Assembly: GCA_947501935.1 (NCBI GenBank)
Contig: CANMXU010000029.1
Location: 1-59,909 of the forward strand
DNA length: 59,909 bases
Direction of reading: 5' to 3'
Origin: an uncultured Alteromonadaceae bacterium
Lineage (GTDB): Bacteria; Pseudomonadota; Gammaproteobacteria; Enterobacterales; Alteromonadaceae
The notes under the pieces are model-generated. The model was given only the letters and a program-made list of their open reading frames with translations. It was not told where the DNA came from and searched no databases. Of this stretch, positions 25,307 to 33,198 are shown piece after piece. The first letter of the stretch is position 1. Every line of letters starts with the position of its first letter. Made by a program: the position numbers and the translations under genes.

Positions 25307-26488
25307 ATGAACATTCAATTTCTTCGCCTGTCGCTAACCTTAGTATTGGCACTTTTAAGCTATTCTTGGGTGCTCTCGGTTATTTGGGACACCTATGTGC
25401 CAACCAAACATACCTTATCAGTAGAGCAAGTTTTTCAACTGCATTTTGACCAAAAAAGACAAGTTTTAAAAAGCATTCCTGAAGAACAGTCACAACTACC
25501 CAAACGCATACTCACAAAAATTAAAGCCGGCAAGTTGGTGCAGTTAGCTGATAAAAAAAATAATGTTTATTTCTACCGTTTTGATAACGGCCAAGTGCAA
25601 ATGTTAGGGCCAATTAACCTTGATGATTCAGCTAACGACAATCAAAAATATTTAACCTTACTTTATTTTATTGGCGTAATTGCAATATTACTGTTCTGGT
25701 TCAGACCACTGTTTTTAGAATTAAAACTACTTTCACAAAAAGCGCTAACCTTTAGTGAAACAGCGAGCTGGAAATCGTTCTCTATTCGTAAATCGTCCCC
25801 TATTTCACCTGTGGTTGAAGTGTGTAATCAAATGGGTGAACGAATTGAAGAATTAATTAAGCAGTACAAAGGCATATCACGAATGATCGGCCATGAAATA
25901 CGCACACCATTAGCGCGTACCCAGTTCTCATTAGCAACCATAGACGATGCCCAGCATCAGGAAGAGTTGCTTTCGATTCAAGAAGACATTGACGAAATAG
26001 CCGCTTTAACTGAAGAGTTTCTAAACATAGCCAAGCTGGAATATACCCAAGCAGAATTACCGCTGCATTTAGTTGAAGTAAAACCTATGGTGGCTGATTT
26101 AGTAGCTAGGTTTCAACGTACCACTCGCCATAAAATACACCTAGATATAAACGACGACTTACAGGTAAATGTAGAAGACGTTTCGTTTCAGCGCATGACC
26201 CAAAACCTCATTGGTAATGCATTAAAGCACTGTAATAGCCTAGTAAACGTTACTATAAAAGCAACCGACAGCCATTACCTTTTAGAAGTATGTGACGACG
26301 GAAAAGGCTTTATCGAAGCCGATAAAGCGATAAAAACCTATTATCAAGAAGACAGTACTAAAGACGGCTTTGGTCTTGGATTAGCCATTATTAAAATGAT
26401 CGCCAAATGGTACCAAGGAAAAATTGACATTGGCACCTGCCAAACCTTAAATGGCGCACGAGTATGCTTTACCTGGCCGAAGGTTTAA
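25307..26488 (+). CDS. Sensor histidine kinase
   Basis: 393 aa. Two membrane helices (about 7-27 and 118-137) enclose a roughly 90-residue periplasmic sensor domain. A short linker leads to the dimerisation domain with H196 (IGHEIRTPLAR) and an HATPase_c domain with N box (NLIGNALKH), CDDGKGF and GFGLGLAI. It is the probable partner of the regulator at 24447-25157 and may sense an envelope stimulus related to the MipA-like and DUF3019 proteins. The small sensor domain has no recognised family. It probably has its own promoter, since the gap upstream is 149 bp. Confidence 0.9.
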   Translation: MNIQFLRLSLTLVLALLSYSWVLSVIWDTYVPTKHTLSVEQVFQLHFDQKRQVLKSIPEEQSQLPKRILTKIKAGKLVQLADKKNNVYFYRFDNGQVQMLGPINLDDSANDNQKYLTLLYFIGVIAILLFWFRPLFLELKLLSQKALTFSETASWKSFSIRKSSPISPVVEVCNQMGERIEELIKQYKGISRMIGHEIRTPLARTQFSLATIDDAQHQEELLSIQEDIDEIAALTEEFLNIAKLEYTQAELPLHLVEVKPMVADLVARFQRTTRHKIHLDINDDLQVNVEDVSFQRMTQNLIGNALKHCNSLVNVTIKATDSHYLLEVCDDGKGFIEADKAIKTYYQEDSTKDGFGLGLAIIKMIAKWYQGKIDIGTCQTLNGARVCFTWPKV

Positions 26489-26510
26489 GAATAAGGAAAA
26501 GGGGTCAGGA

Positions 26511-26595
26511 AAAGGGGTCGGTGACATTAACCAACAATGATCAATAAACCTGAAATTAACAACTTATTTTACAACTCCTGTCACCGACCCCTTTT
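26511..26595. repeat. GTCGGTGACA inverted-repeat element, copy B
   Basis: Arms AAAGGGGTCGGTGACA and TGTCACCGACCCCTTTT flank a conserved core (CCAACAATGATCAATAAACC and following). A duplicated fragment, AAAAGGGGTCAGG, directly precedes it. It begins 22 bp after the kinase stop and is the first of two copies upstream of the transposase. Confidence 0.92.
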
Positions 26596-26627
26596 TGATT
26601 CCTTTTTGGTTCTTTATCCAATACAAC

Positions 26628-26708
26628 GGGGTCGGTGACATTGACCAACAATGATCAATAAACCTGAAGTTAACAACTTATTTTCCAACGCCTGTCACCA
26701 ACCCCTTT
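26628..26708. repeat. GTCGGTGACA inverted-repeat element, copy C
   Basis: Same orientation as copy B and only a few differences in the core. The right arm carries TGTCACCAACCCC, with one base changed against the left arm. It ends about 75 bp before the transposase ATG. Confidence 0.92.
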
Positions 26709-26783
26709 TTGCTCCTTTATCAATCATTCATTTTGGTTAACCTTGGCTATAATCAAACTAACCTATCGTCGAAGGAGTCGACA

Positions 26784-27416
26784 ATGCCGCGAAAATCACG
26801 GATGTTTCAAGCCAATATTCCCTGTCATATTGTCAGTAGAGGCAATAACCGCCAAACCTGCATTTTTACTGAGGCAGATTATCTTTTTTATCTTCAATGC
26901 TTAAACCGTGCATGTTTAAAGTATCAAGTAGCTGTACATGCTTATGTATTAATGACGAATCATGTGCACTTATTATTAACGCCTAACTGCTGTTATGGCA
27001 TATCAAAAGTAATGCAATCAATAGGTCGGCGCTATGTTCAATATATTAATAAAACTTACCAACGAACAGGTACGTTATGGGAAGGACGGTTTAAAGCATG
27101 CATAATTGATGATGAGAGCTACCTACTAGCCTGTTATCGATATATTGAACTGAACCCTATACGAGCAAACATAGTTATAAATCCTATAGATTACCCTTGG
27201 TCAAGTTATGCAGTAAACGCTGGTTTTAGAATACGGAAAAACTTAACAACACATCCCCTATACCAAAGTTTAGGGTTGGATGACAACAAACGACATTTGG
27301 CTTATCAAGCGTTATTCTCAGATTCATTATCGAATAAAACTATTGATGCTATCCAAAGGGCGACAAAAAGTTCAACACCTATTACTAAAATCAGAGAGCA
27401 AAGAGCAACAAGGTGA
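26784..27416 (+). CDS. REP-associated tyrosine transposase (RAYT, Y1/HUH family)
   Basis: 210 aa from the ATG at 26784, which has GAAGGAG ahead of it; an upstream in-frame ATG at 26709 lacks such a signal and overlaps the flank of copy C. The Y1 domain begins with PRKSRMFQANIPCHIVSRGN. The HUH-type metal site is H60-V61-H62 (MTNHVHLLL). It is followed by the Tyr-rich stretch SIGRRYVQYINKTYQRTG and LWEGRFKA, which holds the catalytic tyrosine. RAYTs are usually single-copy domesticated relatives of IS200/IS605 transposases that act on REP hairpins. Here five copies of one inverted-repeat element flank the gene (two before, three after), strong support for a RAYT and its own substrate. Confidence 0.93.
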   Translation: MPRKSRMFQANIPCHIVSRGNNRQTCIFTEADYLFYLQCLNRACLKYQVAVHAYVLMTNHVHLLLTPNCCYGISKVMQSIGRRYVQYINKTYQRTGTLWEGRFKACIIDDESYLLACYRYIELNPIRANIVINPIDYPWSSYAVNAGFRIRKNLTTHPLYQSLGLDDNKRHLAYQALFSDSLSNKTIDAIQRATKSSTPITKIREQRATR

Positions 27417-27455
27417 AAGCGGGATCGGCGTCAAAATACCTACTAAGTGCCGACT

Positions 27456-27535
27456 AGGGGTCGGTGACATTTGCCAACAATTATCAATGAACCTTAAGTT
27501 ACAAGTTACGTTACAACGCCTGTCACCGACCCCTT
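27456..27535. repeat. GTCGGTGACA inverted-repeat element, copy D
   Basis: Arms AGGGGTCGGTGACA and TGTCACCGACCCCTT. The core shares CCAACAATTATCAAT and AACCT with copies B and C but has ACAAGTTACGTTACAAC near the right arm. It lies 39 bp after the transposase stop and 4 bp from the stop of the converging small membrane-protein gene, where it may also act as a transcript end. Confidence 0.92.
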
Positions 27536-27539
27536 GTAG

Positions 27540-27875
27540 CTACTTGTAACTATTTAAAGCCTTTGCTCTGTAGACTCTCGCTGTAATAAGAAAAGATATC
27601 GACAAATATAGATGAAGAGCCAAAGACAAATAATAACGCCAAGTTATATCATCCCTCTTAAATAAATCATAAGCTTCTACTGCCGTCACAACGAAAAAAA
27701 GTAATGCTATGATTAAGAATATTATACTCTTGAGCTGGTAATTATTTGGCTTGTCGCTATTGGATTTACTGACAAATTTTGCAGCTCTATTGCCGACCAA
27801 TAAAATAGCGATCGGTATCACAGCTAAAACAATGATCAGTACTATAGGTAAAGCTATTGGTAATTCCATATTCAT
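27540..27875 (-). CDS. Small membrane protein of unknown function (three helices)
   Basis: 111 aa with three predicted membrane helices (about 6-27, 47-67 and 82-102) and a Lys/Ser-rich loop between the first two. I do not recognise a family. The gene is enclosed by repeat copies D and E/F and has no close partner except the similarly small membrane gene at 28075-28524. It may be cargo trapped between repeat insertions or simply a chromosomal gene whose flanks have been invaded. Confidence 0.6.
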   Translation of the reverse strand: MNMELPIALPIVLIIVLAVIPIAILLVGNRAAKFVSKSNSDKPNNYQLKSIIFLIIALLFFVVTAVEAYDLFKRDDITWRYYLSLALHLYLSISFLITARVYRAKALNSYK

Positions 27876-27898
27876 TCCTTTGTTAATTCTGAAAACTG

Positions 27899-27949
27899 GC
27901 TCGGTGACATTAACAACAATTATTAATAAGCCTGAATTTAATCACCTAC
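27899..27949. repeat. GTCGGTGACA element, partial copy E (left part only)
   Basis: A left arm reduced to CTCGGTGACA and a diverged core (AACAACAATTATTAATAAGCCTGAA) are present, but the right arm is missing. It abuts complete copy F directly, as if a second copy had inserted into or replaced its right end. Confidence 0.75.
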
Positions 27950-27950
27950 T

Positions 27951-28030
27951 AGGGGTCGGTGACATAAGCCAACAATTATCAATAAACCTGAAGCTACAAG
28001 TTACTTTACAACTCCTGTCACCGACCCCTT
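27951..28030. repeat. GTCGGTGACA inverted-repeat element, copy F
   Basis: Complete element with arms AGGGGTCGGTGACA and TGTCACCGACCCCTT. The core is almost the same as that of copy D (CCAACAATTATCAAT, ACAAGTTACTTTACAAC). It lies 44 bp downstream of the stop of the 149-aa membrane-protein gene. Confidence 0.92.
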
Positions 28031-28074
28031 CAATTCGGATAGCCCATTAATCAGGTTTTAATTCAAGCTATGCG

Positions 28075-28524
28075 CTATGCTTGGCCAGTTTTGTATAAGC
28101 TGATCACCAGCAGTAAGCTAATTGAAAGCAAATAGAACAAGATGAGGCCTAACTCGATCCCGTTTAATAACGCTAGGTGCAACGGCGGGTTCATCAAGTT
28201 AAGCAAGCCTTGTACAACCAAATAACACAAAATTATTTTGCTCATTAAATAACACAATGCAAACAAACGGTGTTTAAAAGGGCTGCTTCGGTTAAGTCCT
28301 TCAAGGGACGCTTTGAATGTGTCGTAGGTTGAAATGTTCAACTTAAACTGCATTATGTTTGCGGAAAAATACAAAATGGCAGCCACAGGTAATAACACCA
28401 TGTGCATTTCAAAATAGAGAAAATAATCAATACGGTTTAACGGCTGTAAAAAAGCTTGTTGATAAAAGCATAATGTTGATGCAATAGAAACAATAATGCC
28501 GACGATATTATGTCGAAAGTTCAT
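28075..28524 (-). CDS. Membrane protein of unknown function (four helices)
   Basis: 149 aa with four predicted membrane helices (about 8-28, 34-55, 88-112 and 118-145). No family is recognised. It is followed by repeat copies F and E and then by the second small membrane-protein gene in the same direction. It precedes, on the same strand, nothing else in the cluster; the upstream gene (28662) is closed by its own terminator. Confidence 0.6.
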   Translation of the reverse strand: MNFRHNIVGIIVSIASTLCFYQQAFLQPLNRIDYFLYFEMHMVLLPVAAILYFSANIMQFKLNISTYDTFKASLEGLNRSSPFKHRLFALCYLMSKIILCYLVVQGLLNLMNPPLHLALLNGIELGLILFYLLSISLLLVISLYKTGQA

Positions 28525-28605
28525 ATCAAATCCCTGAAAGTAATTAAAAAAATCCTACTTATATCAAACCTAACTTTATATTTATTGACTTTATAAAGAG
28601 AAATA

Positions 28606-28634
28606 AAAAGGCCGAAGATTTCTCTGCGGCCTTT
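28606..28634 (-). terminator. Terminator of the S8 protease/lipoprotein operon
   Basis: AAAGGCCG (28607-28614) pairs with CGGCCTTT (28627-28634). On the minus strand it is followed by a T run. Confidence 0.85.
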
Positions 28635-28661
28635 AAGGTTTGATAATTTATGCCTGTAACT

Positions 28662-31649
28662 TTATTCCACGATTAAGTCAGTAACAAAACCGGTGTAAGT
28701 TTCAGTAATACAGTAAGTACCTTTTTCAGCCTGAGCACAAATCGCGATTTGATTAGAGATAAGGTCATAAACCTCACCTAAATCAGGTACTACTGTTGCC
28801 TCATGACCAAAGCAGCTCACACCTTCGTCAGACAGTGCACAAATATCGACACCTGCATAGGCAACATCGGTAACATTAGTTAACGTTGGAATGGTATAAA
28901 ATACCGGCTCAGGTGCTGCTATAGAAACACCAACTATAGGGGTATCAAAGCCGAAACCATAACACTGTAAACCACGTTCTTGATTAGCAATACAGCCGCC
29001 CTTGTAAGACATATCAAAAGCAGTAACATCTTCTAATTCAATGCTTTTTACTGGGCGGTCAATTTCGTCTTCATAGATGTAACCATCTTCGTCAAAAAAG
29101 TTATCATCGCCCCAACATCTTTGGCTATACTCATTACCACTGCCGTCTAAATCGTTGCAATAAGAGAAAAAGTTTGGTTTCCCCCAACATTGCAGACCGT
29201 TTTCATCTACTACACAAGTATGACTAGTAGAAGTGTGCATATCGACCGGGTTAGTAAAGCTAAGATGATCAGGCAGTTCATCTAAATTATACGGCGCTGA
29301 TTCACTTCCTCGACAACGAACTTCAGTAGCATTTAAAGCACAGGTGTGTTGCTCGCCAGAGCCAATATACTTAACACTATTCATATTTAGCCTGCGATAT
29401 TTATCAGTAATTTCATCGCTACCTAAACAATTTACCCCAGATAAATCAGCAAAACATAATCTAGCTTGAGCAACGTTTAATAAGTAAGGTTGACTAACAG
29501 CTGGTTCACGAGTTCCCCATCCTGGAAAATCATCACTTCCTTCAGCATATAAATCACCTGAGTAACAACGTATCAAGTCACCTTCTAATAAACATTCTCC
29601 TGCGAAGAAGTTATAAGCTATTTGAGCATCGTGAGCATATGGAATATCAGTTTCCGCTAAAAAGTTATAGGTCATGCCACTTTCTAGCTCACCAGCACCA
29701 TTAATACAACTTAATACCGGGCTATCACCATCAGTGTAATCAGAAAAACAGGCCTGATAGGTATTAGGCATTGCATCTACATTAAACATATAAGTTGCGT
29801 ATGCTTCATCATTAAATGGGAACGCATCTTCAGTGTCATTCACACCGTCGTTATCATCATCTAAGTCAGCATTGTCACCAATACCGTCTAAGTCAAAGTC
29901 GACCGTTTCTGTGGCATCAAAAGGGAAAGCATCACTGGTATCTTCAACACCGTCGTTGTCGTCATCAAGGTCTGATAAGTCAGAAATGAAGTCTTTGTCA
30001 AAGTCATTAGCAGGCACACTTTCAGCATCAAAAGGGTCTGAGCCATTTAACAATTCGTCGTCATCTGAGTATTTATCATTATCACTATCAGCAACATTAC
30101 GTTTTGGATTTAATGGATATTCATCATCAACATCTAAAACGCCGTCGTTATCATCGTCGGTATCGGTTAAATCACCAATGCTGTCACGGTCAAAGTCGTT
30201 AGAATCAGTTGGGTCTAAAGGCAGCTGATCTTTATTACTTTTCACGCCATCATTATCAGCATCATCATCGTCATGGTTAACTACACCATCACCGTCTGAG
30301 TCACGAGTATCAGTATCTACTTGACGTAAAGCCGTTAAATAACGCGCTTCATTTAAAATTAATGCCGATTCGGTAATACTTAAGCTTGGATCGGTTAGAT
30401 AGTTTCCCATAAACGCAGTGCCAATAGACGCTAAGTCTTTACTACCTTTATGCTCATAAGCATAAACTTCGTCAAGTTCGACAAGCCATTCACCGACAAA
30501 GTCACTGATAACCTTTCGAATACCGTCATGTGTCGTTGAACCATATAGATACGAGGTAAAATGAGGCGTATCACTTTCAATAGTACGCCCTACATAATCA
30601 GTATATGGTGAAATAATTACTTGTTGTGTTACTACACCGTCAACAATATCCATATCGATACTAGGCATAGACAATAACGTGACTTCAGCTTCAGCAAAAG
30701 TTGCCGAATTTGGCAAATCAATAGAGCCTTGGCTTAAGTCAGCACGAAGCCTTGACCTTGGGTAAGCCATGGCGTCTTTGCCTTGCACTACAAAGCTAAA
30801 CTCACCAGCACTATTGGTGGTTGCTTTAGGCTCGCGGAAATCCCAGCGTTCATTACGGTTAGTATCAAAATAAACCATAGCTTCTGCTACTGGCTTATCA
30901 GTTATTACCGTACCATTAACGACAACTTCTTGATAAGCAACTAAGGTCACCTTTTGTGCGAATATATTGCTGCTTATTCCGTCACTTGCGTAAATACTTA
31001 CAGAGAAAACTTCATTTAATTGCTCTGTTACTACGGTATCTTCAGCAGTAATATTATTTTTGTCGTAAGTTAGCGGGTCATAAGAGGTAATCGCGCCAGT
31101 TTCACTATTAAAGTGCGCCCAGTCAGGTAAACCAAAAGCGCTATAAATTATCGGTTGGCCATCTGGGTCAGTGGCGATTTCTTTATAGCTATCACCCACA
31201 TTAAATTCAAAAACGTTACCACTGATCACCGCTCTATTTTGTTCAGAGCTGATATTGATTATCGGTACACGATTAACATCAACTACGGTTAAATCAAACG
31301 CGTCAAGGCTGGTTTTGTTTTCACCGTCTGATACGGTAAGAACTATATTATCAATGCTTGCAGCATCACCGTAACCTGGTGTACCGCTAAGTACGCCAGT
31401 ACGGCTGTCTAAGTTCAACCAGCTTGGTAAAGTCACTGACGAAGTAACCGTTAAGCTAGACATTTCATAATCAAATAGCTTCGGCGCAAAGCGATATTCT
31501 TGCCCTTCATATACCGTTTCTACCGCAGTACCTGTGATAGTTGGTGGTAAGTTTTTTTCTGCTTTATCGTCGCCACAACCAGACAATGCCGTTAGTATTA
31601 AAGTGGGCAAAATAGCTCGACGACCAAATTTTTTATTATATATATTCAT
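28662..31649 (-). CDS. Modular lipoprotein: cadherin-like domains, calcium-type Asp-rich repeats and Cys-paired RCC1-like repeats
   Basis: 995 aa. The lipobox LSGC gives lipidated C25. Residues about 34-240 are cadherin-like/He_PIG domains (GTPGYGDAASIDN). About 245-360 form a prealbumin-like module (AMVYFDTNRNERWDFREP, later ISPYTDYV). About 450-620 are thrombospondin type 3-like repeats such as DTDDDNDGVLDVDD that should bind calcium. From about 630 to the end come about eight Cys-paired blocks (HTCALNATEVRCRG; HTCVVDENGLQCWG; DICALSDEGVSCFG) resembling RCC1-like propeller blades. The first two modules are homologous to the 504-aa upstream neighbour and the last to the 744-aa lipoprotein. 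It is last in the operon starting at 39600. Function unknown. Confidence 0.78.
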   Translation of the reverse strand: MNIYNKKFGRRAILPTLILTALSGCGDDKAEKNLPPTITGTAVETVYEGQEYRFAPKLFDYEMSSLTVTSSVTLPSWLNLDSRTGVLSGTPGYGDAASIDNIVLTVSDGENKTSLDAFDLTVVDVNRVPIINISSEQNRAVISGNVFEFNVGDSYKEIATDPDGQPIIYSAFGLPDWAHFNSETGAITSYDPLTYDKNNITAEDTVVTEQLNEVFSVSIYASDGISSNIFAQKVTLVAYQEVVVNGTVITDKPVAEAMVYFDTNRNERWDFREPKATTNSAGEFSFVVQGKDAMAYPRSRLRADLSQGSIDLPNSATFAEAEVTLLSMPSIDMDIVDGVVTQQVIISPYTDYVGRTIESDTPHFTSYLYGSTTHDGIRKVISDFVGEWLVELDEVYAYEHKGSKDLASIGTAFMGNYLTDPSLSITESALILNEARYLTALRQVDTDTRDSDGDGVVNHDDDDADNDGVKSNKDQLPLDPTDSNDFDRDSIGDLTDTDDDNDGVLDVDDEYPLNPKRNVADSDNDKYSDDDELLNGSDPFDAESVPANDFDKDFISDLSDLDDDNDGVEDTSDAFPFDATETVDFDLDGIGDNADLDDDNDGVNDTEDAFPFNDEAYATYMFNVDAMPNTYQACFSDYTDGDSPVLSCINGAGELESGMTYNFLAETDIPYAHDAQIAYNFFAGECLLEGDLIRCYSGDLYAEGSDDFPGWGTREPAVSQPYLLNVAQARLCFADLSGVNCLGSDEITDKYRRLNMNSVKYIGSGEQHTCALNATEVRCRGSESAPYNLDELPDHLSFTNPVDMHTSTSHTCVVDENGLQCWGKPNFFSYCNDLDGSGNEYSQRCWGDDNFFDEDGYIYEDEIDRPVKSIELEDVTAFDMSYKGGCIANQERGLQCYGFGFDTPIVGVSIAAPEPVFYTIPTLTNVTDVAYAGVDICALSDEGVSCFGHEATVVPDLGEVYDLISNQIAICAQAEKGTYCITETYTGFVTDLIVE

Positions 31650-31658
31650 AATTTAAGC

Positions 31659-33173
31659 CTAATTCCCTGAGTTTTCAGCAGCTTGCCACGGAGTAACCAA
31701 TTGCGCATTTCCGCTAACTACTTGGTTACCAGCTTCATACATTGCTTGATAGATATATTCAGTAACCGGTGTTTTGTTGTAAAAATAAGATAACGGATAC
31801 ACTTGAGCCTGATAATCACCGTACATAGCACGTAGAATAATGTCGTGACCTTCTGCGCCAGTCACAGAAATCGCAACAATATCACTTTCAGTCACTGCGC
31901 GTACCTCAGGAATACTGCGGCTAAGTACAAGAAAGCTATCCATCATTTCGTATCTTGCTTCGTATAGGGCTTGCGAAACTTGCCTATCCGGTTGTTCAAG
32001 CATTTTAGCTGCAAACAATTGATAGGCGGCATCGGTAAACGGTGAAATGTTGTAGCCAGGGAAGTCAATCTTATCGACGACGTCATACTTAGACCAATCT
32101 CTTTGTAGCGGAATTGACAACATTGGATCAGCAGTTAATGAAATAGCCTTATCCGAAAAATCAGCATTACTATTTGGGTATAAATCAGTGCTACCTTCGG
32201 CTAAAACGGCCCTAACATACGGATACTTTACGAAGTTATCGTAAGGAGGAAGGTTACTTTCTTCCTCGTCTTCATCTTCTTCAGCGTTCTCATCTACAGG
32301 GCGATCTTTTTCAATGATGTAATCATCAGAAACTACTAATAGGTAATCGCCATTTTCTTTTGAATATGTAGATGGCTCACCTTCATTAAATTGACCGTCG
32401 TCATTAGCATCTAAATATACCAAGGCATTATTGATATAACTGCCGCCTAATACTTTACCGCTAAAGCAACGACTATCGGTTACAGTATTTTGTATGGTGA
32501 TAAAAAAGCTATCGTCTTCAACCACTACGTTACCGTCATACAATTCGACGGTAAGCTCATCCAAACGACCTGATGCTTCACAACCAGCAAAACCTGTAAT
32601 AGTTGCCGTGTCAGCGTCATAACTTAACCAGCTAGGTAAATTCACTACATTAATTGTCACCTCATCGGCATCAGGATCATTAGCAGATAAAGTGACAGAT
32701 ATCTGGTTCAGCTCATCAAACATGGTGTTTGCAGCCATATTTAAGGTGGGCTCACGGTTAACGTTTTCCACTTCAATACGAATAGGGTCAGCATGGCTTT
32801 CGTTACTACCGTCAGACACCGAAACAAACACAGTATCAATGCCGGCATCATCGTATGATGGCGTACCATAAATAACTAACTCAGTTGCACTGCTGGTTTT
32901 TCCATCTGAAATACCGGAGTCAACAGCTTCGATCACTTGAGTTTTGGTACTTGCCCAATCAGGCAAGCCTGATACTGAGAAGCTTAACGCTTGCTGCTCA
33001 ATATCTATGGCTCGAACTGTGTATTGAAAATACTCCATCTCCTGTGCACTAGGCACAGAAGCATTTGAAATATCAGGCGCGTTATTGGCTGTCCCGTCAT
33101 CGCTACCACAAGCAGCTATGGCTAGCGACAAAGCGACAACACTTGATTTTTTAATAAAATTATTAATTTTCAT
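31659..33173 (-). CDS. Modular lipoprotein with cadherin-like and prealbumin-like domains
   Basis: 504 aa. The lipobox LAIAAC gives lipidated C22. Two cadherin-like/He_PIG domains (about 30-235; GTPSYDDAGIDT and DADEVTINVVNLPSWL) are followed by a module with ALVYLDANDDGQFNEGEP and a later NISPFTDAAY. The same order appears in the first 430 residues of the downstream 995-aa protein, so the two are tandem paralogues. An acidic stretch of about ten Glu/Asp residues lies near 290. It starts 25 bp after the giant S8 protease gene and ends 9 bp before the 995-aa gene, a tight operon. A role as surface partner or substrate binder of the protease is inference. Confidence 0.78.
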   Translation of the reverse strand: MKINNFIKKSSVVALSLAIAACGSDDGTANNAPDISNASVPSAQEMEYFQYTVRAIDIEQQALSFSVSGLPDWASTKTQVIEAVDSGISDGKTSSATELVIYGTPSYDDAGIDTVFVSVSDGSNESHADPIRIEVENVNREPTLNMAANTMFDELNQISVTLSANDPDADEVTINVVNLPSWLSYDADTATITGFAGCEASGRLDELTVELYDGNVVVEDDSFFITIQNTVTDSRCFSGKVLGGSYINNALVYLDANDDGQFNEGEPSTYSKENGDYLLVVSDDYIIEKDRPVDENAEEDEDEEESNLPPYDNFVKYPYVRAVLAEGSTDLYPNSNADFSDKAISLTADPMLSIPLQRDWSKYDVVDKIDFPGYNISPFTDAAYQLFAAKMLEQPDRQVSQALYEARYEMMDSFLVLSRSIPEVRAVTESDIVAISVTGAEGHDIILRAMYGDYQAQVYPLSYFYNKTPVTEYIYQAMYEAGNQVVSGNAQLVTPWQAAENSGN

Positions 33174-33198
33174 TTTGTTACCTTGAGAAAGTCCGAAA

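Noticed and set aside
26709..26783. N-terminal extension of the RAYT transposase from the ATG at 26709
   Set aside because: The 25 extra residues do not fit the family, and a strong ribosome binding site precedes the ATG at 26784.
29833..30228. 131-aa Ser-rich frame antisense to the 995-aa lipoprotein gene
   Set aside because: It is the mirror of the Asp-rich calcium-type repeats (GAC/GAT read backwards as Ser-rich codons).
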